The notes beneath the pieces are model-generated. The model saw only the letters and a program-made list of their open reading frames with translations, had not been told where the DNA came from and did not search any database. 64,000 nucleotides of DNA from Circinella minor (Eukaryota > Mucoromycota > Mucoromycetes > Mucorales > Lichtheimiaceae), in contig JAEPRB010000055.1 in the NCBI GenBank assembly GCA_016758965.1, forward strand, positions 62,001 through 126,000. The letters are read 5' to 3'. Positions 35,066 through 46,260 of the stretch are shown one piece after another (the stretch's first letter is position 1; every line of letters starts with the position of its first letter). The position numbers and the translations under genes are program-made.

Positions 35066-38000
35066 TTTTTTAGAGGCAAGGGGCTAAAAGAGGCAATTAT
35101 TGTCAAAAACGAAAAAAAAAAACTGTCTCCATTTCTTCTTTTTTATTTTGTTCAAAAACATATACTTTCATAAAAGATAACCAATTTTTTTTTCAATTCG
35201 CTTTTACTTGAAGCAACCTTTTGATACTCTTTCTTTATCTCTGTTTATCATTAATCTTCAGCTATATTCTTATAATCACTTATAATATACATCACCAATA
35301 TGTGGTAATTACGATTTTTATCAGATGAATAATTCCCAATTCATTATATAAAATGACACATTACCATATTAAGCTAAAAGTACTACTTAAGTATTCATAT
35401 ATCTATAAAAAGTTTGTACCTTCAATGCAAAACGTAAAATGGTAATCTGTTGCTCAAAGCCCTTTTCTTGATTCGAAGTCTAGTAGTATGGTATTCTACT
35501 GTTGGGATATTGATGATGACACAAGCCATATCGATCGTCCAGGGATTGTATTAACTAAAGATTTTTTCAAACTTTACTTAAAGCGGGCATTTCGCCATAA
35601 TTTTGACAGACAGACTTTAATTTACATTATTGTAATAAATGTCCTTACGAACGAACGACTTAGTTCTCATATGTATATTATGAGGACAATACTGTTGTAA
35701 TATCTCCTATATGTTTCGAACATTTACTTATTTGTTTCTTTTTATTATGGTCACATTTTGAAAAGCCTGATTCTCAGTCACCGCAAATAAATAAACCATA
35801 TGACACGTCGTGTTCTTTGGTTAGCCTCACAGAACATTCATTATCAGTTTTCGAACGCTGTGACACAATATACCCTAAAAAGGGTGTTTACTCCAATATT
35901 AAATCCATGAATTACAACACTGAATATAAAAAAACGACACATTTTGACTTGAACAGTTACCAATAAATCAAATCATAAAGTTATTTGATTTGAGACACTT
36001 CTTTACTAGATGTGGATACTACTTTATAAATAACTGTATTTAATATTACTGGCGAATCGATGGCTTATTTTCTAAACAAACATCGGTCAGTATAGTTTAG
36101 TTTATTTCATGTCATGAATAGGGGGGGATGGACTTTTTGCCAAACCTTCATGACCAGGGACTTGATTTAGTTTGTTTTCTAGCGTCCTTCCCCCCTCCAG
36201 TACTTGGTATGTTTTATGCACTCTAATTTATCGGCTTTAGCTGTTACGATACAAAGTGAAATTTATATAGCCAGAGATAAAATGTTAAGACTTCGTCAGG
36301 AAACTTTAAATAGTCAAAGATTACCTCAACTCATCGGAATATCTATGGTTACCCATTCAAATTGTTCAATTGCATTGCTTTAATAAGAATTTGAAAAAGA
36401 GAGAAAAACTATTGAGAATGTAGTTTTTGAATGCGTGTAAATTCAAATTGGGAATATTTGTTTGTTACTCCATTCTAATAAATGATACAGTATGTCAAAA
36501 CCAAACTTGGAACATACTATAGGCAAGCGGGAGATAAAGGAATCCAATAATGTTTTAAGTGGAAACTAACATGAATTTTCATTAAATAAATTTGTTAAAA
36601 AGATAATACAATTCTCATTTGTTCTTCTTATTCCCCCCCCCCTTTCTTTTCTTGGATGGGTTCGATTTCAGCAAGTATGTAATTTGAGGTTTGATTGGAG
36701 CAGTAATAATATTTAATGAAGAATATCTATAAACTGGCCCTTTAAATATAGCTAAAATGGTTGAATGCATTTCCTTGCATATACAATTACCCAGAACATT
36801 TTATGATAATTTGATAAGATTTCTATTCTTATCATCTTAATCTTATACAACAGATCTTTTTTCAAGAAAAATCAAGAAAAGAAAAGTGCTCGATTTATAG
36901 TTAGTGTTGTTGACAGTTAAAAATTCGCCTTGCATCAAATAATATTAAATAGGAGATGATTTACACAATGATAGAATGTATGCATAGCCAATCCCAATCA
37001 TTAATTAATTTGTTGTTGATTTTATATATCGATGGACTACACCAATTACTGTTTATCATTCAATAAAATAGTTCCTATAGTAGTAATAATATGAAACTAA
37101 AAGAAGTTGCCCCCTTTTTTTAATATATAACTTGAGTGATCAACAAATCAGAAGTATAATGATCAGCTATATAATCCTAGGAAATAAGTATTAAACCTGT
37201 TACGGCGCGTACTTAAAGTATTAGCACGCATTTATTAGGAAAATTTGTATTAAACCATTAAATAAAGTTTTGTACTATTCATTAAAATATATAAAATTGA
37301 TTTGTCAAACTTTCAAGAAGTCTGGACACATAAAATACGTGTTAATAAATTTACTTGTCATTTCACGAGAACAAATTGGTTGTGATTATTTGAACACCAA
37401 AAAAAAAAAATTATAGACAGAATATAGTAAACCAAGGGCTAAAGATAGAGTATTAACTATGAGAAGCATCGCCACGTTTTTTTCTCTTGTACAACTTAAA
37501 AAACCGACCGATGATTATGGGGTCTAGCTTTTTCATTTAAAGTTGAGTGATACAATATATATATATATTGTCATGCTTATGTTGTAGATATAAAATGTTA
37601 AAAAATTGAGTCGCATCATATTCCCCATCAATGTTATTATTATCTTTATTATTATTACACAAAAAAAATATTAAGTGATCTGTGTTTTGGGGAAGTAGAT
37701 TAAAAAAAACGAGAGGGAGAGAGGGAGAGTGAAAACTGAGAAAAAAATGATTGATAAACTTATAAAGCGGCGCAAAAAAAAACCATAAAAAGAAGTCAAT
37801 TATATATATAGATTTCCAGTATGCACACGCGGAGCGCAAAACACTTTTACCGCGCCCCATTATCTTTTATGTGGCTGCCTTTAATATCAAGTAAATTTGC
37901 TCTCTGTTTAATGTGCTTCTTTCCATATACTGCTCGAAAATTTATGCTTTTTTTGAGTTTTAGCTAATCTTGATTTTGATTTTGCTTTATTTTGTGCGGA

Positions 38001-38576
38001 GGAAAGGAAAAAAAAAAGGAAGAACAAAAAATATGAAGATTGATAGTAGGATAATAATATAATAAATTGAAATATCATCATAGCAACAAATATTATACTG
38101 GGTTAACTTATTGCTACTATGTCAACTAAATAAATATAAATATTTTGGTTGTCACGAACTAAAAATATTATGTAACCCGCCTTTCTCCTTACTCCCTATT
38201 ATATAACCCGCTCTTTTTTTTTATCGAAAGCATATGACGCACAGATATCTTTGCGAGAAAAAAAAAAAAAAAAGAGTTGCTTTATTGTGGTACACCCTTA
38301 ATCTCGTTTTAGGTATTAAAAATAAATATTCCATTTCCATTCAGGTCCAACTACCGGGCATATTCAGAGAAAAAAGAATGTTTCACGCGCGATTTGATGT
38401 TTAATAATAATCATCATCCCTTTATATATTTATAATAAGCAGGTCACTATCGAGTACAAATAGGGTTGCTCTTCTTTATCCATCTTCTTTTTTTTTTCAC
38501 TTTCTTTTCCTCCTTGTTCTTTTTTTTCTCTATTTTCTTTGTTATTTGTTTCTTTTAACTTTTTTTTTTTATAATT
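35066..38576. other. Long intergenic region upstream of the homeobox gene
   Basis: 3.5 kb between two divergent genes. No coding structure is supported; a 70-codon ORF at 35488-35700 has no splice or homology support. G/C runs occur at 36121-36127, 36191-36196 and 36633-36642. Close to the homeobox start there are TATATATTTATAAT-type sequence (38422-38438) and a long CT-rich tract (38476-38570), which look like core promoter and leader. The length suggests extended regulatory sequence for the homeobox gene (inference). Confidence 0.45.
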
Positions 38577-39131
38577 ATGCTTTCCGTTACCAACTTGCTT
38601 AATCGAGAAACTCCAACTCTCTTTGCTAAAAGTAATACCACTACTACTTCAAACACACCTTCACATCATCAACATTATCCTTACTATCATCATCATGATG
38701 ATTCATCATCCACATCATCTTTATCATCAGCAAGCGAATCATTATCGTCAGTAGCATCTTCATCCACATCATCTTTATCAGCATTTACATCAATAGTAAA
38801 AAATCATCAACAACAACAAACATTACAACACCAAAGACCTGCAGTTTTAGATATCTGTAATTTATTATCACCACCTACATCTCCCAAATCGTCATCATCC
38901 TCATTATCATCCTTTGAAAGTAATAAGAAAAAAATTAAAAGAAAACGAGCTACAGCAAAACAAGTTCAAGTATTAAACCAAGTATTTGAACAAACTTTAT
39001 TCCCATCTACACAACTGCGAATGCAACTTGGTAAAGAACTTGGCATGAGTCCAAGGACCGTTCAAATTTGGTTCCAGAACCGTCGACAAGCCATACGAAT
39101 GCGTGAACAACGCCGTCCAAGTAATTTGTAA
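38577..39131 (+). CDS. Homeodomain transcription factor
   Basis: Single-exon protein of 184 aa. Residues 1-117 are disordered, with His, Ser and Gln runs. The homeodomain occupies about residues 118-178: a basic arm (KKKIKRKRATAKQ), helices 1-2, then recognition helix TVQIWFQNRRQAIRMR with the diagnostic W-F-x-N-R. Asn51-equivalent is present, so DNA binding is expected. The domain sits almost at the C-terminus, leaving only six residues after it. Related fungal factors include the Phx1/Yox1-type group, but I cannot assign orthology. The start was chosen as the first ATG after a long pyrimidine-rich leader. Target genes unknown. The gene is isolated, with 3.5 kb and 5.9 kb of non-coding DNA on its sides, a common setting for developmental regulators. 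Confidence 0.9.
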   Translation: MLSVTNLLNRETPTLFAKSNTTTTSNTPSHHQHYPYYHHHDDSSSTSSLSSASESLSSVASSSTSSLSAFTSIVKNHQQQQTLQHQRPAVLDICNLLSPPTSPKSSSSSLSSFESNKKKIKRKRATAKQVQVLNQVFEQTLFPSTQLRMQLGKELGMSPRTVQIWFQNRRQAIRMREQRRPSNL

Positions 39132-42100
39132 CCATTACTGTTAATAATATTATTACTATTATCTTCCTTCATTCTTCAAAAAGATTTTTCTTTTCTTTTG
39201 ACATTTTGTATACATCACACAACCCACATATAAAAAAATTTATACTATTATAGAAGAGCTGGACTTTTCATATCCAAAACTCTTATTTTTCTTTTATTAA
39301 AACAAAAAACTGTACAACAAACAATAAATAAATAAAGTAAAAAGCATCTTTACAACTTTTTTTTTAAAAAAAACATATGTTGGATCTTTATTTTTGGCAC
39401 TTTCAAATAAAGATTATTAATATAATCTGTGTGTTCATCGTTCTTTCCCCTTCTAACTCACCCCCAAACCTTTCACTTTTCTCGCATTCCTTTTTTTTCC
39501 GGTTTTTCTTGTTTCCGAATTTCTCCACATAAAGAATACACATGGATTTATCTCTTTGAACACATAATCGGTTGCACCAAGAATTTTTTGTATAGCTCTG
39601 CAAATGAATGGTCACTGGGAAAATTGCTAAAATAGAAGAAAATATGAATACTTTTTCACGGGTTAATCTTTATCAAATGTATATATCAAGAAACATAAGA
39701 AAAAAAATAAGTATATTTAGGTCTAATAGCACGTTACTAGTCCCTTTTTTAATCCCTTCTTATTTATATATATAATATGTGTGATATAATTATTAAATGT
39801 ACATAGATTAAATCATATAGTATCTGTTAATAGAAACCGTTCCCAATTATGGATATAATAACTAATGAAATATAGGAAATTTCTTTTTTGTTTTGTAAAT
39901 GAATTTGAATAAAATATATGAATTGTAGTGCTACGTTCTACAATAACACCAACAAGAATATAAAAAAAAAACCACAGCAATGTCAATGCTAAGCCCCTAA
40001 TCACGTTATCACCTTGTGTCCTGCAACTTTTTTTTTATCTTTGATTACAAAAAAAAAAACTCATTAAATAATTTTCCCTTGTTTTTCCATTTCGTCCGTT
40101 AAGTTAATTTAGCGTCATCATTATTTGTTTATCATTCATGTTACTGTTGATTAATATTATTTAACACATGTTCCTGCTTGCAAGATCATCACATAAATAA
40201 AATATAATAAACTAAATTACTATTAAATTACATATATTAGTGTTTCCAACAATAGTTTAAAGTTATTTGCAAAAGGCTGTGTATTTACAAAGTAGGAGAA
40301 TAAGTGGTTTTTAATTTTTTTTTTGCCTGGGCGCAAAATATGCAGTGAAACAAAGGGCCGGGCACTTTTTTACTTCATAGGCAACGCTTTGCGTAATATC
40401 ATGATATTATGTATCTAACTTTTTTTTTTCATTTCTGAATAAAGAACATTATGTATTTTAATAGTTTAGCGTCATCAGCAGACAAAAATAATAAAAAAAA
40501 AACAACCAAATGAAAATCCAAGTACTACTATACTACAAAAAAAAAAAGGATCCATTCCAGAAGTACGCTTTATTATATAAACAAACAAAATAAAAAGACC
40601 CGATAAAAAAACTTCTGGAATCAAATAAATCAATAACACATACAAACACATGTATGCTTTTTTTTCAATATTGTTTATTTTTTGTCCAACGTTGCAAAAA
40701 ATTAGGATTGATGGAAAAATTAAGTTTATAATAGTAATCATTATTAATAAACAAATCAATACTGGGCGTTAAAACATATTGATATTACGGCAATACGGGC
40801 CTTCAGTTCCGATGATAATTTCCTATTTACTAAAGATTCGTCTATTATTACAATAAAAAGCGGTTTTTTTCTTCTTTTGCTTAGCAAATATTCCCACGTT
40901 TTATAATGACAGTTTCATATAACTTTACAATGATTGATAAGTGCAATTTTTTTTTTTTTTTTACCAATGATGAGATTAAAAAAAAAAGTTGTACTGGGCC
41001 CTCCTCAGCAATTATGTTGCTTTCCATACTACACTTGAAAGCTAAGAATATTTTTCAAAAAACTTTTGTGTATTATGGAGCGGGCACCAATGGTAACAAA
41101 AAGAAAATTACAATAATGCTGATCGCTACTTTTTTAGATTTAAACTCGTTATAATAAATCATAAAATATAATAAAGAGATGGATTCTTTGAGCCTGGCTA
41201 GACCATCAAGAAGGTTTTTTTTTTTGAAAGAGAGTTTACAAAGTTGGTCATTCAAGAAAAAAGAAAAGAAAAAAAAAAACTTAAGGTTTCATCCTAATAA
41301 ATAAATAAACTTAATTTTTTTCCCCAGAACGCGCAATTAATGTCTGTGTGCACTTTTCATTAATTTATTACAGCATAAAAAAGGATGCGCACATATTTCA
41401 TGTATAAGCCAGCAATGGCATTAATTACATAATGCAACAAACAATAAATAAATAAAATATGATGATTATTAACTATTATAACTTTTCTTTAATAAAAACA
41501 TATATCACAATCATAGTAATAAAAAAATCTTTTCTGATGAGATAATAAGAACAGCATATTGCAATTATAAAAATACACATAAAATCTTACTATTATTAAT
41601 CTTCTTTTTATTAAGATACTCATATTGTCGTACGATTAAATGATTTTTTTTAACTGTAGTGGTAGTTAAATATATAATAAGAATATATAAATAAAGAAGG
41701 TATGATTCGTATAACGTAGTACGGACTTTTTTTTTAAAAATGGTAATACGTGCGTTACGCGGTTAATCTATCCCGGGTGGGATATCAGAATATTATCAGA
41801 GCACCGATATAATTTCATAAAATAAAATGCGTAAGTTATGTTTTTTTCTCTGCATAGAAAAAGGAAAAAAAAAGTATGCCATTGGTCCTATAGAATTCGT
41901 CTTCGCAAAGATAAGTAAAGAATTTTACTGTGTGTACATTGTTTTACATTTTTAGCCGCTCACTCACGTTACAGTGTCTTGGTTTCTTTTAATTAAAAAA
42001 AACGACATGTACCAAGCTCATATATGAATTTACTTTACAACGGTTGGTGTTCATGTTCGTGTTACTGCTGGTCAGTAAACATGTAAAAAATAGCTCACGT

Positions 42101-44991
42101 TGATTCGATATAAATGTTCTTGATTTAGTTCGTTATCGGGATTTTTGTTGCCTGCTCTATTTATGGATCGGGGGAGATGGCGGGTCGATACATAGATACT
42201 TTGTACTCTATACAAAAAAAAACATTTTAGCGTTTTACAAGAGATAACTGTGGTATTCACATGTTCAATTCCTTGCAAACAAGCAATCAATGGGCACTTT
42301 CAAAACCAGAATATAAAATCGAAGGATCGGATTCATTGGTAGTAAAAAAAAAAAAACTCAGCAAAGCTTTTATTTTAATTGAAAAGTCAAAAAGTAATGA
42401 CATAGTTAGTAAAAAAAAAAATCACAAGTACCGACTGTTTCTTTCATTTGGAATATAGAGACCCAGTTTTCAGTTTTATGCTCCAGGGAATCCAAGGAAA
42501 AATTAAAAATATAACAAATAAGCTATTATAAATACAATTATTTTTTTTTTCAAGAAAAGAAACCTGTCAATTGATATAATTGACTTGACATTTTAGCATT
42601 TACTCTTTTTAGTTAATAAACGTATGTATAATAGTAAGATGATTTTCTAAATCATCTATTATAGCTTCGTTAACAATAAAGTAAGTATTAACACTTAGGT
42701 TTTTTTTTATTGCTAATATCATTGCTTCTTGACTTGAAATTTAGTTTACGTACTTAAGAATTTTGAAAAAAGCAGAATATTTCTTGTCAATAATAGAGAA
42801 AAAGAGCTTTTTGCTATTAGGATTTAGTGAATGAAAGTTCTGTAATTCATCACAAAAAGTCAGCGTCAAATGCCATCTCCAACTTGTTTTTGCAGATTGA
42901 TTCGCAGCTACTATACGAAAAGCCAATTTTCGTATACAATAAAAGACACATTAAATCGGGGGAAAATTACTTAAGGTCTGGTGCATAAGGTAAAGAATAA
43001 TCTACTCCGCAGTACGTGAATAATATCTCTAAAAAGAATTATCTCCCCGGACAAATATGCACTGTTGATCTACAAATCGAAACGCAACAGGCTAAAAGAT
43101 CAAGCCTGTTGTTCCAGCTTGACATTTTTATGCATAACAAATGTAATGTACCAATCTCAATCAGCTGCATGCAAATAATTAGTCTTCCTCTATTTTTGTC
43201 TTCCCTTTCAATAGCCGTTTACAATGATAGTCATCAGCTAAAATGATATATTTTTTAATTTCTATTTGTAGTCCGTTGTCTAAAAACGAATACTACTATA
43301 TATAGTTAGCTTTTAAGTCTTGGTTTTTATTATGTCATGTTGATTTTTCTATACTACTAACTTTGAGAATCTTACATTTCTACTTAACAATATTGGTTAT
43401 GTATTCTTAGAAGGTTAGAGTCTTTTCTTTGTAACCTGCGGGAAATTTTTTATATAATCTGAAGACAAAACTTATCATTCTCCGAAAGTAAAAATACAAG
43501 GCCGCATATTTTCTATGAAAAAAAAAATGATTGAAATGTTAAGTAAAGCAAATTAAACTATAATAAAGTTTTTGTGACTAATAAATATTAATCGCTATCA
43601 ATGTGTTTATTAATAGTTCATTGTGACAATAACTTTCAAAAACATAGCAACGGATCAATCACCATGGAAACAAAGTTAAAATAGACATCGATGTGGGTGC
43701 TTACATGCTTGCTACAAATATATATATATGTTCCCGCAGTCTTCTCTTTTCAACTATTTTCAAACTCGTCTGGCGTACGTAACTGATTCCGAGATCAACC
43801 TTACATATAGTATAATAATATTAGTAAGTAGTATCTGTAAATCATTAGATCATATATTAAAGATATTTGTGATTTTGATGAAAGTTGTGTTTTCGAACAT
43901 TTATTGTATCTCAATTCTTCAAATAGTATAGTTTAATCAGACTTACTATGTTATACAGGATGTTCTTATATGTTAATATTTTATATAAAAGGAGATTATC
44001 GCTGCAAGGATCTAAAACACATGTGTATTATAGCCATGGTTACATATTTCTATCTTGGTTCGTTTATAGAAAAACAGATAGTCTTTTATCTAGACTCAAT
44101 GCTATCTATTTATCTTCATGTTGCAATTTTTTTTTCAACAAAGTACCATGACTAATACTCTCTTCCTACGTTGATCATTAGGTGGAAATGATGAACCGGA
44201 AAGTAGAAATCGTGGCACTGTTTTTATGATATATTACACTATTGCCTAAACCAAAACGTTAAGTATTCCACAGAGCTTTGGAAATAGTGGTACTCCACTT
44301 ACTATTTGTCAATCTAGTTCGCGCCATTTTCAAATAATAATAATAAAATTAAACACTGATAAACCAAGCTCATTCCCCATCATGATGGAAATACTAACTA
44401 TGTATAGCTGTCATAAATTTCTCCTTCCTAGACCGCTATATATCAGTCTTAGATAGCAGTCAATGAAACATAATGGAAAGATAAAAGCGTCATCCTATCT
44501 TGCAAATGGTTGAAGCACCCACTTGATTATAATCTAAGTTGTTTTTACCTGGTAATGATATGTTAGAATACTTAGATGGTCACAGCTACACAAAAAAAAA
44601 AAAAACAAGCATCGAGACTACATTTAAGTATTTGATTTTCTTGTTGATTCTTCAGCAGAAATTTCTAACACACAATGTTATTGCGTCTAACAAAGTATCT
44701 TGTCGATTTTTAAGGATAAACGAAAAAAAAAAAGAAGAAGAACGATACCAGAAAATACATAAAAAAAATTACCTGATAATTCTGATCTTTAGTGTGAATT
44801 ACTTTAACAGAAATTGTTGGCGGTGTCAAAGTACCTGGGGCCAACCATTTTATAAGTTAGGCAACAATTTCAGCCAATGATTTAACGTCTATGTCTGACC
44901 TAAGCGTATGTGTATGCGCGTATGGAATTTTCCTTTTTGTTTTGTTTGAATTTTTTTTTTATACAACACAGGTATTCCCTCTTGTTATAAT
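39132..44991. other. Very long AT-rich intergenic region
   Basis: 5.9 kb with no supported gene on either strand. Only short ORFs are present. Landmarks: homopolymer T runs (about 40943-40961), a 9-bp perfect hairpin (43085-43111), and a few GC-richer words (CCCGGG at 41773). I searched by eye for tRNA and 5S rRNA boxes and saw none. It may hold untranslated RNAs or regulatory DNA, or it may be decayed mobile DNA. Confidence 0.4.
43085..43111. other. Perfect 9-bp stem hairpin
   Basis: CAACAGGCT, 9-nt loop AAAAGATCA, AGCCTGTTG. The stem is perfect and fairly GC-rich compared with its surroundings. No adjoining gene explains it as a terminator (eukaryote). Confidence 0.5.
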
Positions 44992-45090
44992 ATGAATAAC
45001 GACGACGTGTCTTCGCCAGATAAACACGGTCCTGGTAGACCGTTCGGTAGTAAAAATAAACCAAAATGTAAAAAACGTCTTTCTGCCTAG
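44992..45090 (+). pseudogene. AT-hook mini-ORF, probable transposon remnant
   Basis: A 32-codon ORF starting ATG AAT AAC and ending in TAG. It contains one AT-hook of the form GPGRPFGSKNKPK, a minor-groove DNA-binding motif, inside a basic, polar peptide. A T-rich stretch and ACACAG acceptor-like sequence precede it (44950-44971). Alone it is very short. Its position just before the broken ORFs at 46-49 kb suggests it is the N-terminal piece or a neighbour of the same decayed element (inference). Confidence 0.35.
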
Positions 45091-45593
45091 AATAGTAGTG
45101 CTTGAATTGAAAAAAGGGAAATTTGTGGCCAACTATTGGGTGAGTTAAGAAGATGTTAATTGAGCCAATTAAATCATGATTTAACTGTTCGAGATATATA
45201 TATATTTATCGTTATATATATAAATGTCATTAAAAAGACAGTAATTGATGTGAATGGTGAAGATATAATACTATTATTGTTAGACCAGATATCTGATTAC
45301 GTAGCTTTGAGAAGCCTATAAGCTACCGATAGTATGTTGTATTCTAAAAGCGATAACATATAATATATATAATAAAAGCCAGTGAATTATAAGATATATT
45401 AATATTATTACATAGAAATTGAAAACTTATAGCACTATTATACCATTGAAGCTAAAATTGTCAATCGCAAAAAGTATTAATGTTTGAATGAACACAAAGG
45501 AATAAAATTTTTGTACCTATATACATATGATATAAAAATGTACATTGTATCAGCACTGTGTAAACTGATTTTTTTTTATATACGTACAGGATG

Positions 45594-46048
45594 TCAACGT
45601 TTACCTTGTCGCTTTGGGATATGATGAAATATAGCGACAACGATTGATCCATTTACAATTCTTACTGTTGCTGATCGACTAGAAAAGAGATAAACAGAAA
45701 GTTCTTTGTAATGATCAACGATAAATTCAAGCAAGAGGTGATGCTGCGTGATAGGAAAAGACGAGTTGTTTGGTAAATCAAAGATATATTTCACTTCATT
45801 ATCTCCTTCAAGAACATTAGTAACTTGACTTAAAATACTATCTCTCGTTTGATTTTCAACCATTTCACACATTCACGCAAACAATTCAAACATGCTTGTG
45901 CTTTATCTTTACAAAATGCTTTGCTCTTGGTTTCATTAAAAGCTTTATCAACACTTTCATTAAATCTTGGATCATATGTAGTATTATCAATAGCCTTCTG
46001 GAGCCAGTCTTCTTTGTTACACTTGTAAGCTAGATAAAGACTAGTCAT
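45594..46048 (-). pseudogene. Unrecognised gene with a probable frameshift
   Basis: Two overlapping minus-strand frames read as one protein. The first (46048 down to 45830) starts MTSLYLAYKCNKEDWLQKAI and is Lys/Asp/Cys-rich (KDKAQACLNCLREC). The second (45872 down to 45594) continues with VENQTRDSILSQVTNVLEG and ends RQGKR-stop. Both have coding-like composition. The shift lies at about 45855-45875 and is too short to be an intron. I recognise no domain. It could be a decaying gene, a sequencing indel, or less likely programmed frameshifting. It lies 212 bp from the oppositely oriented ORF start at 46261. Confidence 0.4.
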
Positions 46049-46260
46049 AGTTGTGAGCCAAAGCTTTGAAGCTGAATAATAACAAAAAAAAAATAGCTCA
46101 ATTAATTATAGAACAGTTTTTTGTAAACAAAAAAAAAAAGCGCAGTAACTGGCTGTATAAATATTTGGAAGGCGTCATCTCGCGCATGCGACACATTTTT
46201 CTTTCTTTTTTTTTTTTTGACACATCCATTTTATTCACATATTACGAATCATACATCAAA

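Noticed and set aside
41760..41800. Palindromic CCCGGGTGGGA patch as a regulatory site
   Set aside because: Short, imperfect and not linked to any gene; may be chance.
39132..44991. tRNA or 5S rRNA genes
   Set aside because: No GGTTCGANTCC-type T-arm with matching acceptor stem was found on either strand here or elsewhere in the window; short GTTCGA-like strings (for example 36658) lack cloverleaf context.
46066..46260. Extension of the 46261 ORF upstream
   Set aside because: It is translated from A- and T-runs and lies before a TATAAATA; the Met at 46261 is the natural start.
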